A stretch of DNA of 64,000 nt from Pardosa pseudoannulata (lineage: Eukaryota > Arthropoda > Arachnida > Araneae > Lycosidae), in NCBI GenBank assembly GCA_032207245.1, contig CM063506.1:42265971-42329970 (forward strand), written 5' to 3'. The translations under genes and the position numbers were made by a program. A model generated the notes under the pieces. The model saw only the letters and a list, made by a program, of their open reading frames with translations, was not told the DNA's origin and searched no databases. The first letter of the stretch is position 1. Every line of letters begins with the position of its first letter. Positions 34,536 to 45,573 of the stretch are shown in pieces.

Positions 34536-35229
34536 AATTAAGGGTTAAAGGTTAAAAGTTTCATTTCTCTTTCTACCGGCGGTGTGTGATTTAAACTCGG
34601 GTACTGCCATCTGACGATGTCCAAGAGCGCTAACATAGAGGTTTTAGTTACATAAATATTTCGTTATAAACCAAAATTTTTCGCAATCACAATACTTTAT
34701 CTCTTATGAAGAATTAATAAAAATATAAATTAAAATTATTCTCTGCAAAAAAATTTTATTATCGCTTTTAAAATTGTATTTGTAGTTTAAAAATGTATTG
34801 TGTTAGTTACATATGAATGAACCAATATCTGTCTGATGTGTTGCTGCAATGTTCAAGCACTGCCATCTGGCTATCAGGAGGTGTAGATAGCTCAGCGATG
34901 GGTCCAGAAATGGATAGCATTCCAATAGTAAGTAAATCAATTAAATAAGCTGGTTCATTTAAGCCGCAACAAAAATACTTGAAGTGAGCACACGCAAGGC
35001 ACGTCTTATCACTACTGTCAAGTCAGCAATTCTTCCCGACAATCAGACAAAGACATAAGGGTCCTTTCCCCACATTTGCCCTGTACAGTTTCTGAAGAAG
35101 TATTTAACAAGTGATATAATAATTTTAACGAATTCTTAGAATGCTAGCTGGACAGAGAGAATACTTCCCCCACCCTCCGTTGGTACATTAATTTTTAATA
35201 GTTTTCCAGTAAACAACTATATATTAAAA
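34536..35229. other. Spacer, no gene supported
   Basis: TTAAGGGTTAAAGGTTAA at about 34540 is a short direct repeat. TGCCATCTG occurs at 34605 and 34862, hinting at an old repeat. Confidence 0.35.
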
Positions 35230-35766
35230 CAGAAATGGACAACCTGCGGCTCGCGAGCCACATGCGGCTCTATGAAGGATTATTTGTGACTCTAGATAAA
35301 TGTACCCGAAGTTCCCCTTTCATTTTTGTGTTATATTTAAAAAAAAATTATTACAACTGATGGAGCTCTGGCAATGCTGAGTAAAAAAATCCGTCTTATT
35401 GGGCATGATTCTCAAATGATTCTCAAGAGATGATTCTCAAATTCCGCAATTCATACCGATTCATTACATTATTCACCGAGAACATCACGTTACGAAATAT
35501 TTTAAATATCCTGATGTTATGAAAACAGTGTAACACATTGTAAATTTCATTCGCACCAATGCAAAAAATCATCGACAATTCAAAAATTTCCTTGAAAAAT
35601 TAATGGACGATGAACTTCCAAATGACATTCAATAAATATAATTCCTGTAAAAAAATTTTTAAATACCTTTTTCGCATACTTTTTAAATACGTATTTATTT
35701 GCGGCTCGCGAAATATTTAAAATTTTGAAAAATGGCTCGGACAATCAAGGAGCTTGCCCACCCCTG
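35230..35766 (+). mobile_element. hAT element, internally deleted, perfect 8-bp TSD
   Basis: TATTAAAA at 35222-35229 is repeated exactly at 35767-35774. The left end is CAGAAATGGACAACCTGCGG then CTCGCGAGCC; the right end is GAGCTTGCCCACCCCTG, with GCGGCTCGCGAAAT inside. Such termini (CAG(G)GGTGGGCAACCTGCGG) belong to a widespread hAT lineage. A piece of its transposase survives at 35515-35631. Confidence 0.9.
35515..35631 (+). pseudogene. hAT transposase remnant (ZBED5/GTF2IRD2-like)
   Basis: A short decayed piece of the hAT-family transposase that would mobilise the surrounding element. The frame reads VMKTV, a stop, then VNFIRTNAKNHRQFKNFL and EKLMDDELP before a TAA. The pattern V-NFIR-(A/T)N-NHRQFK-(L/F)L matches the segment before the middle DDE residue in hAT transposases related to the domesticated proteins ZBED5 and GTF2IRD2. 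The BED finger, the catalytic D, D and E, and the C-terminal dimerisation region are all absent. Non-functional; recognition is from memory of the family motif. Confidence 0.7.
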
Positions 35767-35774
35767 TATTAAAA

Positions 35775-36845
35775 TATCCCTTCAAATAAAAATAACAAAG
35801 AAGAAATATTTATATTATACAGTAGAGACATCATAAGATACAATAAAAATAGTATAACAATACAATATTTTTGATTTTTAAATTGTCGTTATTTGTATAA
35901 TCAAATATTAATACAATATTAATTAATACTAGCTTTTATGAAAGTCGCACAAGACACTCACGGTGACTCTACGGAATTTGTAAGAACTTAAAATGGTCTG
36001 TACCTGCCATATTGGATTCATATCGCTCAATATTAACCTATGAAGAAAAATAAAATTCTCTCTTTCTGACTAGCATTTTAAGATTTTTTTTTTAAATTTA
36101 TTACACCACGTGATACAACAGCAAATTCTTTACGGTGCTATATTTCCCTTAAAAAAAAAACAGAAAACTATACTTAATTTAAAATTATTTATACATTGGT
36201 ATGTGTTACACAACCTCGAAAGGTTTTTAATATCACAAAAACTCTACATTATCGAAACTTTTGCGGGTTTAAGAAGAAAAATAAATATCATGCATATTAT
36301 TTTGAAGCCGACAACAAAAAGGGAGAAAAGTACTGCTGAAACTATAACAGGATTAAGAAATACAAATTTACAATTCTTCGAAACAAAAACCAATATTTAG
36401 AAATATTCCTCCTGCTTCAGCCTAATCAGTACACAACCCAGAAAGTTGAGTTTCAAAGTATCAATGTTTTATTATATGGAGACGAAAAACAAAATATCTA
36501 TGCCGAAAATGAACGAATAAAACTTTAGAATTTTTAATATTTTATTAATTTCTAAGAAAGAGTACCGTTTTATAACATGAACGCTGTTTTTTTATAAAGG
36601 AAAAACGTAAAGAATTATGACTCGTGTATTACCCGTATATAAATATGAATTACAAAGGATTTTCTATTTTTTAAACCAATGAATTGTTTCATGGACCCAA
36701 CAAATCAAGCTGAAACACTTTTTCAGTTTTACGCTGAGAAATTTCTGTTACTCTGAAATGAAACGGAGGCTGAAATTTTAAACCTCGGTCACTCTCTCCC
36801 TTGTTTACGGGATATTATGCAATGGATTGCATTTCCTTTCTACTT
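35775..36845. other. AT-rich DNA, no gene supported
   Basis: A 96-codon plus frame at 36110-36400 is K/I/L/T-rich with no domain; I regard it as chance. Confidence 0.35.
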
Positions 36846-36851
36846 TTCATT

Positions 36852-36949
<98 letters not shown>
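36846..36949. repeat. (CTA)n followed by poly(A)
   Basis: About 20 CTA units, then ~43 A. Open frames made of L, Y or T runs here are artefacts. Confidence 0.95.
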
Positions 36950-37324
36950 AGTGTTTTGCGACAATGTACGACATGCAGAAGAGATCCAGTTATATTGCAG
37001 GATCTAAGTTGTAAATAGTGCACATGCTACAGAAAATGAAAACCGTGCTTCAAGTAGAAAAATCAGCATCCAAACAGGACATTGTTGCTAGCAGTGTTAT
37101 ATAACAGTGAAATAGCAATGAAATATAGTCTGCCGTTGCTGCAGTGTCTGAATGTCCCTGGCCACTTAAATTTTTATGTTCTTCTATCCTTAAGCTTGCT
37201 ACTCGCTTGTTTCCGTATTATGTACTCTTGTTTTTCACTCTTCTTCCGTCTTTTTTATTCATATTTTAGCTGTTTTTATTTTCTGGTCGCTTTCATTTTT
37301 GTGCTCATTGATCATAGCCACGAC
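36950..37324. repeat. Spacer with interspersed repeat fragment
   Basis: The block 37153-37200 (AATGTCCCTGGCCACTTAAA, TTTTTATGTT, CTTAAGCTTG) matches 19770-19825. The 111-codon frame 37082-37417 runs through this and the next SINE and is not a gene. Confidence 0.45.
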
Positions 37325-37450
37325 TCCGCAACCCGAGCCGTGCCAAGATCATCCAGTCACAAACGGAACATGGGGCACGTTAAGTTGGTTGCTGGCCGCA
37401 ATGTCCTCCAAGTTTGAACAATATCTTTAGAGGTGACAGGATTATCATGA
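37325..37450 (+). repeat. SINE-B fragment
   Basis: CTCCGCAACCCGAGCCGTGC, CATGGGGCACGTTAA, GCCGCAATGTCCTCCAAG and TTTAGAGGTGACAGG follow the family order at 45218-45330. Confidence 0.7.
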
Positions 37451-37829
37451 AAGCGGGGGGGGGGGATTTAGATCCCCTGCCTCCAAATCACGAAGGCCCA
37501 CACTGTACCTTAGTAGTGCACTTCTGCCGAATGTGTAGGGAGCCACTCTTCTGTTCCGGCGTTCGTAAGTTTGAAACCTGGCAACAATAGTCATAATCAA
37601 TCGAAATCGCCTTTAACCCTTAGGTGTCTTTCGAAACACATGTTTCCCACCCATGCAATAAAAGTGTTTTCAAGACTACTAGGTTTTATATGTCCTACCG
37701 AAAATATCTAAAAGGTCACTTTTGTTCAGGCTCTTAGCGTAAAAAAGGAGTACACTACATTCATAAAATTATCATTTATAGATATTAATATCCCCATTTG
37801 TACAAAATTAGACTACGAAAGATTAAACT

Positions 37830-37898
37830 TAAGGTCCCGGCCTCAGTAGGCTTGCGTAGTAAAAAATGTTAACCGTAGCGCTCCAAACCAAACCAAAA
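37830..37898 (+). repeat. SINE-A 3' fragment
   Basis: AAGGTCCCGGCCTCAGTAGG then GTAGCGCTCCAAACCAAACC, the family's plus-oriented tail, followed shortly by a run of A. Confidence 0.75.
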
Positions 37899-37940
37899 CG
37901 GGAAAAAAAAAAAAAAAACCAGTCCCTTTAATTGTTTTAA

Positions 37941-38093
37941 CCCTTTTGAGGACCAGCACGGAAATGCTATACGAGTCGATCGTTGTGAAAACCGCTGACG
38001 TTTAACGCCAACTAGTAATTAAATCTAGCATTTAAAAATTAAAATGAAACGTTCCAATCGATCTTCGATTACGCATACGCGACGCTGGACAGC
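37941..38093 (+). mobile_element. piggyBac-type MITE, partial copy
   Basis: TTAA at 37937-37940 followed by CCCTTTTGAGGACCAGCACG, AATGCTATACGAGTCGA and TTTAACGCCAACTAGTAATT. It parallels the full copy at 59692-59932 up to CGCGACGCTGG, where similarity stops. A TTAA at 38094 follows, so the right side may be lost or internally rearranged. Confidence 0.65.
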
Positions 38094-38154
38094 TTAAATC
38101 TCATACATCTGTGACGTATGAAAGCCAATAATTTAGAATCAAGAACTTCTGGGG

Positions 38155-38186
<32 letters not shown>
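38155..38186. repeat. Poly(A) run
   Basis: About 30 A; a T13 run follows at 38218-38231. Confidence 0.9.
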
Positions 38187-38188
<2 letters not shown>

Positions 38189-39439
38189 TTTTAGAGACAT
38201 GGATAACTTTTCGATTTTTTTTTTTTTTTTTAATGTTTTTCACATTTTAAATTTACAACAGATGATAGCTCTAAATTTAATTAATTTATTTTATTTTTTT
38301 CAATATATGTATTTAAACTTGCTGTACCTGAGAAGTCAGTAATTCAATTTATCCTTCTTATGACCCCAAATAAAAGTATCTATACAAACAACATTTATAA
38401 ATTGTTAAGCTATTTATTTATTATATCATTTTAAGGATTCTTATTTATTGTTCTTTTAGTATAGTAAAAATTTTCAAAAGTAAAAGTATAATGTTCAAGC
38501 TGTACAAGGGGAGGGGTTAGTCAGTTAAACAACTCCTCAAACCCTCCTAAGGAAAGTAAAAAAAATTTATCATATATTTTACATTTACAAGGTTCATAGA
38601 TAACATTTATAAACTAATTACACTAAATTCCAATGAATTAATTTTGGTGAACTTTAAAGGGTTAAGTCTGCTCACCTGCTTGGTTTCTCTAAGTCAGAAA
38701 CAATAACACTTCATATGCAGCAATGTTTTTATCAAGCAAGATATTTACCTTTTATTTTCTTTATTGATGCTTGTCTTTATTCAACTTTATATCAGGTAAT
38801 TACAGAATAACTTATTCCGTGTATAACTACAAGTACACACTTTGAGTATCTACTCTAAATTTTTGGAAGATATGTTTGCAATATATACGCGTAAATAGCA
38901 ACCATTAAAAAAACAAAAAGAAAACATAATAATTTTCCGTTTAAATTGTATCCGTAAAGTTAAAAACTAGTATTATTTTTAATAATAAAAGTTTTCTTGA
39001 TTTATTGGAAACGTGAATGTGCGACAGAGTATCTAACTTTCTGAAAACCTTTTAACTTAATTATATTCATTTAACAGCTTATTATACCATGTTTCACATA
39101 AAAATCAATTTACCATGGAGATTATAATGACTAAACGACCACAAAGCCATAATTTCGATACTCACCTCAAAAACTCAAAAGGGAAGACAAAAAAGGAAAA
39201 ATAAATAAAACCCAGGCTTTAGTTTCAAAAATACGCATCCGAAACATATTTTTAACGAAACACTTGCATTGATGTTTTACTGTGAAAGCGAGCGCTAAAA
39301 TACTTTTTTTTTTTTTTTTTTTAGCTGTAAAATACCGAAATCTCCTTATTACAAAGTAAACAATATTACACTAAAGCAGATTCTTCAATGGGGCTCTTTT
39401 TTTTTTCCCCTCCAGTTTCATGGGGTGTAAAAGAAAAAT
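38187..39439. other. AT-rich DNA, no gene seen
   Basis: No coding or repeat family recognised; T20-type run at 39305-39322. Confidence 0.4.
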
Positions 39440-39787
39440 ATGGAAGAACAAAAGAAAAAAAAGAGGGGTAGAAAACACATTTTCGGAAATATAGCAATAT
39501 TTTATGCGATTCTTTCAGAGTGTGTATGTCCAACGAGAAATCGATACAACGTCGTCGGCGGGCGATTGTCGCCTGAAAAGATCGATTTGCAGACTGCTAC
39601 AAATGCAGAAATGCGAAAAGTAAATATGAAGGTCTGGGGACGACAATCAAAAACGGGAAAAATATTACTAACACACGACGTGGCATTGATTTTTCGACAG
39701 GCGAAACTTCCTGATGTCTCTCTTGGTAACAAATGTCATGTCGATTTAAAGAAAGCAGAGAAATTGCCGCTCACGTATAATAAATAG
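39440..39787 (+). CDS. 115-codon open frame, hypothetical
   Basis: An ATG-initiated frame ends in TAG at 39785. The first 12 codons are lysine/arginine-rich. The middle (RNRYNVVGGRLSPEKIDL) and the rest are mixed polar sequence unlike the F/I/K/N/Y-rich frames typical of this A/T-rich DNA, and the local G+C is raised at 39520-39720. A minus-strand frame of 76 codons overlaps it. I see no domain, signal peptide or membrane segment. CTTTCAG at 39516-39522 could be an acceptor, so it might instead be a terminal exon. It could equally be a transposon remnant or chance. Confidence 0.2.
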   Translation: MEEQKKKKRGRKHIFGNIAIFYAILSECVCPTRNRYNVVGGRLSPEKIDLQTATNAEMRKVNMKVWGRQSKTGKILLTHDVALIFRQAKLPDVSLGNKCHVDLKKAEKLPLTYNK

Positions 39788-41020
39788 CCGCGTTCCCTAC
39801 TAAATTATATACAACTCAACGAATAGCATATCGGTAGAGGACACACCCCTGCACCCTTAAAAAGATAATCCCCCCTATACTATTTATAGAAAAGATTACT
39901 TTTAACAGACTATGTCACTTTAAATAAGGTTGATTGTGACAATAGAATTATCTCGATTCCGTATTAGCTCAAAACTAAACAAAAAGAAAAAAAAAAAAAG
40001 GTAGGGGGTTACTCACCTTTATCCCCCGAATTTTAACACATTGTGTGCGGGTACATTTCGTAGCAGAATTGTACCAGGAGCGGGCGTTTTGCGCGTAAAT
40101 TTAGTTATTCATTTAAATCTCGATAGATTGAAAATTATTTAATTTTTTAACCAACTTTTCGTATTTTATATTGTAATATATAAACAAATATATAAATATA
40201 CATGTAAAGATCGAGTGTTAAGGGGAATGGAAAACAGTTTTCTTGATAATAATAAGTTTATTAAATCATCGTTTCATTTAAAAGCAAAACTAGCGCCATT
40301 TTCACTTATTCGTCAAAGACACGCGTAGATTGTGTTGACATCTCCATGTCCACGCGCTAACTGACTCCTATCTGTTTGCAAACTCATCAAATTTTTCCAA
40401 AATGCTTCCGCCTATCCTGATTATCCTAAAAGCTTACGCGAGCGTGGGTCTTTTCATTTATTTTATTATTATAAAAGAGTTCCCTTTTTAAAATCGCTTA
40501 TAACTCACGTAATTTCAAACTACCCCCTTTTTAGACATGACATTCATATACATATCATTTTCGCAAGAATAAATAAAAAGTTAATTTTAAATCTAAACAG
40601 ATTTTTGACAAATATATAAACAGAGATATATAAATAACAATCATAAGATTTTTGTAAACAATAAATATATATTTTTAGTGGATAAATTTATAATAGTATC
40701 GTAAATATGAAAAAATCAAATAGAAATAGTAGTATATAGTTTTAATTTTTTCCCGTTCCGCATCGACTGATGTAAAAACTAGTTTTTATTTGTCTAAATT
40801 TTTCCAGAAACTATGTAGCAGACAAGAAATATTCGGCTTCGTTTTCCTGTATATACCGTTATTATTTTGCTGTCGACAAAAAAAACCATCGGAATCTGAA
40901 CTTCAGAAATTTTATAAATAATAAAGAACATAAAATATTATCCTTTACTAATGCTAAATGTGAGTTACTGTATTGCACAGTACTATTTGTAGCACCCTCT
41001 AACCATACAATAAACAACAA
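39788..41020. other. AT-rich DNA; isolated piggyBac-like end
   Basis: TTAACACATTGTGTGCGGGT at 40033 begins at a TTAA and resembles a piggyBac terminus. No partner end was found. Confidence 0.3.
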
Positions 41021-41039
41021 GCTTAAAACTCACAAATGT

Positions 41040-41127
41040 GAAAAAAAATTTTTTTAATCATTTAAAAAAAATTTTAGTGATTTAAATCATAGTTAATGAT
41101 CAAGATCAAATAAATCAACCGACCCTG
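41040..41127. repeat. hAT-like terminal fragment (GATTTAAATC family)
   Basis: AGTGATTTAAATCATAGTTA followed by AAATAAATCAACCGACCCTG at the end, as in the elements at 12.2-12.7 and 24.2-25.25 kb. Confidence 0.5.
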
Positions 41128-42525
41128 AAAATAACTGGAAAGTGTTACATCTGTTCCCTATAAAGAGCTCGGCAACACTATAAGAAAAGAGTCTTTTCTG
41201 CCTCTTTTCTTTGCTAGCAAGAAATTTTCCTAAACGCGAATGAAAACAGAGTTGTCATAAAAATAACCCCTCGGCTAAATATAACATCGGGCTGCTTTAC
41301 TTAAGGGAGTTTTAGATCAACAACTACCACGAAAAGTACAAAAATCAGGTAGATATATCACTTTGTGAATGGTATATAAAAATTAAATTTCCTATTTAAT
41401 CTATAGAAGAAATCACATCTGTATGTTTATTTTTTAATGAATTGAATATCCGAAAATATTAAGGTAAAATAAAACAGAATTTTAAAAAAAAAACTAAGAT
41501 TTAAAAAAAATACTGACGTACGAACAATCAGGCACTTGTGTCAGGAGCAACAGCGTGGTTTGAAATTTTAACATGCTAATTATACATTATACATAAGTAG
41601 ATATTTTATTGGTTTCTGAATTATAATTAAATTTAAAATATTCACACAGTAGTAAATTGTAAATCCCTAAATTAAAATTTATGCATTTAAAATTTATGAG
41701 TAAGTTTTTTCAGAACAGTGTTTCACATAGCAACATTGACCCTGATTAAAATATTTCCATTTTTCTATTATCCTGGATTCTAGAGTTTGTCTACTCAAAT
41801 CTAACCTAAATTTAGTTTGGTTTTCACGCACGGTACTGTAAACTTTTAACATTCAGCATCACTGTGTGAAAAGAGTAATATTCAGTTTTTGCAAAACTCT
41901 GTATTTAAATGCTGAATTGTAATCTTTCAGCTATTCAAAAGTTTTGTTATTTTCCAGAGCAATCTGGGGAGTTTCCTGAGTTATCAAATTTTCCCATTTC
42001 TCCGGAGCTGTTCCGGAGAATCCAGAGTAGTTGGCATGTCTGAAAATAGTTTATAAACTGCACCTATTCAACAAATTGAAAACTACAACTCCAAATAAAA
42101 AAATAAATCTTAATTTGTAGAAAACCAGTTTAAATGAAAATTCACCAGACAGAAAAAGAAATTAATTGAACTTAATTAACAATACACAGGATTTCATTAC
42201 AGCCTATAAATACAGAGTTACTTGTCACAAAATAAAAATTACATCCATGTAATTTCTTCCATATTTATTCTTTAATACACATAGAATAAATTTTAAATAT
42301 TTGACTTTTTCTATTTGTCGCTTCATCATAACACTTCATAGTGAACAATTTTAAATTATTTTTTAAGATATTAATTTCAATCGAAGTAAAATTCTTTTTA
42401 TAAACTATTTTCAAAAATGTTTTTATTTGGGGCACATAATGTTATCTGCAATAACGATTAAATAATTATCAAAATGAAATTTATTATATTGATATACCGT
42501 TAAAATCACGATATGAAATTAGTTA
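41128..42525. other. AT-rich DNA, no gene seen
   Basis: A small hairpin CTCCGGAGCTGTTCCGGAG lies at 42000-42018. The rest is featureless. Confidence 0.4.
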
Positions 42526-42527
42526 TA

Positions 42528-43293
42528 CAGTTGACTCCGCTTAATGTAATCAGTTTGGGACACCGTGATTTTGATAACAATAACCGATTGACATAAACGA
42601 TATTCAAAATTAGATAAATTTCACCCCCCTTTAATTCACACGTACTAAATTTCAAAACAAAATGGAAAGACGCACCTTATATTATCTTGCATTTATGTAT
42701 ATTATCCTTTAAAACATAAGAATTGTATGCATAATTAAAAAAATTGATCAATTGTTGACTGTCCACAATATTTTAGAACTCTCTGATAATTATTCTCAAT
42801 CATAATCAACCTGTCACATCGACTTAAAGTTTTGATTTTTAGTTTTAACGTTAAATCATTTCGCTTTCTGGTTTCTATATATACAAGCTACATGTAAGCG
42901 AGCAAGGCGTAAAATGTGAATACGTTCCTTCTCAGTTCCGATAAGAGTGTGTTGCCTTCTGCTTATCTGACAACCACTGACCACCAGCAGGGTGAGCGTA
43001 TTTCTGAAAAATTACAGGAACATATAATATCCCACTCCTTTGTTCATTCCCCATTTCGCTAGGTAGAAGAGGGAGAATTCTCTGAAATTAAAACAACAGC
43101 GAAGGGAAAGGAAGATTGGTTTGCTTCTGAATACATTGGGAATTTTCCTTTGCAGTTAAAATCCCGAAAATGATAATATTACCGATGTTACGATCATATG
43201 CGACAATTTTTAACATACAAGTTAATAGAGAAAATGGGGACCAAATGATTTCAATAACAATAAGCGATTGATAACATTAACCGCGATCCACTG
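42528..43293. mobile_element. pogo/Tc1-like non-autonomous element with TA flanks
   Basis: TA at 42526-42527 and 43294-43295. The left terminus is CAGTTGACTCCGCTTAATG; the right, inverted, is CAGTGGATCGCGGTTAATG. Inside both lie repeated AACAATAA(C/G)CGATTGA steps. The 766-bp element has no recognisable transposase; the family is distinct from the CAGTAGAACC MITEs. Confidence 0.75.
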
Positions 43294-43489
43294 TATATCG
43301 CAATGTATGATTTTTAATAAGCCGAGTCTTACTGCAAATAGAATTAGAGAATAGAAAAATGAAAATAAGAGTTTACATTTGAAGCATTAGAAATTACAGA
43401 TCTTACGTATAAGAATTACAATTAAATTTTTTATCAATAGAAGAATTTTGAAAACCTTATTTTTCTTTGCAAACGGTAAATGAAATTAA

Positions 43490-43665
43490 ATAATAGCTAA
43501 GTCCGCTACAACGAACAATAAATAAAAAAATCGTTATAATATATTTTTATCATAATATATAATAGATTAAATAATATTATTATTATTTTATTATTTATTA
43601 AATTATTATTGTTATTATTTATTTAAATATATTTAATCGATTTGCAAAAAAACATCTTGTCAAAT
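43490..43665. repeat. Interspersed repeat X, copy 2 (inverted)
   Basis: Begins CTAAGTCCGCTACAACGAAC and ends AACATCTTGTCAAATTA; inverse of the copy at 34355-34535, 9 kb away. Confidence 0.65.
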
Positions 43666-44971
43666 TAATATACACTTCCAATGTTATAATGAACAATTGA
43701 AAAATCGTGCTTGAATTTACTAACTGTGAAAACAGTACTCTTTAAATAAATTTAGATTTAAATCATAATTTACGCATATATACACAGTTGTATAAGTATT
43801 CTAGAAACATTCAAAGTAAGGAATACGTCTGACGTTAAAAAAATACTTGATGGCCAAACACTTAATAACTGAGTAAAGAAGATAGTTGTATAGAGACATA
43901 AACTTGCAGTTATGGCTCACGGATACAATATAAACCAAGGTTTTACGATATATCTCTTGCAATTAGAACAGACGCCAAAAAGCACATCACCCCTCTACTA
44001 AAAAGACTGATGGCCCTTAGGAGACCTTTCATAAGGGCCATTACACGAAGTCCTTGTAATAGGTAACCAAACAACCGCAATGTTCCAAAGAAAACACTTC
44101 AAAAAACATTGCAGTCAGCTGATGGACCCAATTCGTAATATATATTTTAGAAGTATTAAATAGTCTGTTTGGTTCCTTAAAAAATGGCCTTCGAATACTA
44201 AAACAAAATATCTGATGTGTGCACCACATGATTTCCTTGTACGCTTATTTATCAATATTGTATTTTTATCACTTTTTTTATGGTGCAACACAATAATCAT
44301 TATTCGAACATAGTGTTAAACGTTCAAAAAAGATATTGTTCCTCAACGTAGCAGTATAAGTAGAATTTAAATACTCTGGCTGAAACCCGAAGAATTAACA
44401 TTAATTACATTAAAAATTTACATAGCTACAACTTAATAGATATTTCTATTTACACGGAAAAAATTCAGGATATAAATAATTCTATTATCCCGTGTTGGTT
44501 ATTATTTAACAATAAAAATTCAAAATTATTTCTCCGCAATCAATAAATTATTATATTTGCTTTTTAAAAATAGGTATTAGAGAATTGTTTCAATTGTTTA
44601 AATAGCTTTGTGATAAATGCATACGAATACGCCAATATCATGCCGTTGCATTGTTGCATATCGGTACCGATAATAGCTGTAATAATGAAATATTTCGTCA
44701 TATGGAGTGCCGAAGGTAGAAAGTTGTTATAATAATGTCATGAAGATTCGAATGAACACACTGCTTAACTTAACGGAAGATTTATTGAAGCTAAGTAGCA
44801 ACTCGCAACTTTACAAGATCGAGAAGTTGCCTACAACTAGTGGGTATCAGCTTTTATACCCAAACAGAATATTCAAGAAATAACTAATTTACATATTAAA
44901 GAAAGATCTAGAATTTGAGAGCATAAAGCAACAATAAACAACATTTTTAAATTAAAAATCCACACTTTGGA
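43666..44971. other. AT-rich DNA with a short hairpin
   Basis: 44010-44041 forms a 10-bp stem (ATGGCCCTTA) with a 12-base loop. A zone at 44734-44850 is less A/T-rich and LTR-like in look (TGTCATGAAG start), but no partner end was found. The minus frames at 44041-44300 have no domain. Confidence 0.35.
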
Positions 44972-45058
44972 TCAACCGCCATGGCAAGGATCGAACCCAC
45001 AAACTTCGGGTCTGGATCTCTCGCTTTGACCATTCGGCCACTGAGCTCGTTGGCAAAA
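44972..45058 (-). repeat. tRNA-like SINE head
   Basis: On the minus strand the A box is AGTGGCCGAATGGTCAAAGC and the B box GGGTTCGATCC. The region between shows no convincing anticodon arm, and there is no paired acceptor stem, so I read it as SINE-derived, not as a functional tRNA gene. Confidence 0.5.
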
Positions 45059-45155
45059 CTTCTTTATGCGGCAATAATGTTAAATACAAAATTTCAATAT
45101 GGTTTTTCGTTTTTCAACTATGCCCTACAACTTTAATGCACATTACATTGAAATC

Positions 45156-45510
45156 GAGAGCCGCGGTAGCTCAGTTGGCAAGGACAACGCTCTCGTAACT
45201 GAGATGTTGCGGGTTCAGAGCCCGAGCCGGCCTAAGATCCGCCGTGTTCGTTAAAGACGACTGGGGCACGTAAAATATGTTCGTGGTCACAATGTCCTCC
45301 AAATTCTCAATCAATACCTCTTGGAGAGGCAGGCCAAACCTATGGGTCTTCTGCTTGGTCCCTGATTCAAAATTACGAGGACCCACTTGAGCTTTAAGTC
45401 TTACTCACACCCTTAAGGTACTCGTTCAAACGAAAGGCTCACCCCTTTGCCTTAATACGAGTAGCGTATGGCTCAATCTTTCTTGGTTTGACCAAGTGAC
45501 ATCAGAAAGA
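45156..45510 (+). repeat. SINE-B copy, best full-length example
   Basis: The tRNA-related head has the A box GGTAGCTCAGTTGGCAAGG and a B-box-like GCGGGTTCAGAGCCC. The body has CCGCCGTGTTCGTTAAAGAC, CACAATGTCCTCCAAATTC, GGGTCTTCTGCTTGGTCCCT and ACGAGTAGCGTATGGCTCAA; the tail is CTTGGTTTGACCAAGTGACA. ACATTGAAATCGA precedes the head here and again at 47010. Confidence 0.85.
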
Positions 45511-45573
45511 ACAACAACAGATAGCTGCAAATGGCGTTGAATATTAGTCCAACTGAGAGATTAAGTCCATATT

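Noticed and set aside
36801..37018. Frames with poly-L, poly-Y, poly-T and poly-K
   Set aside because: Products of (CTA)n and poly(A).
44972..45058. Possible tRNA gene
   Set aside because: A and B boxes are present, but there is no acceptor-stem pairing or clear anticodon arm; read as SINE-derived.
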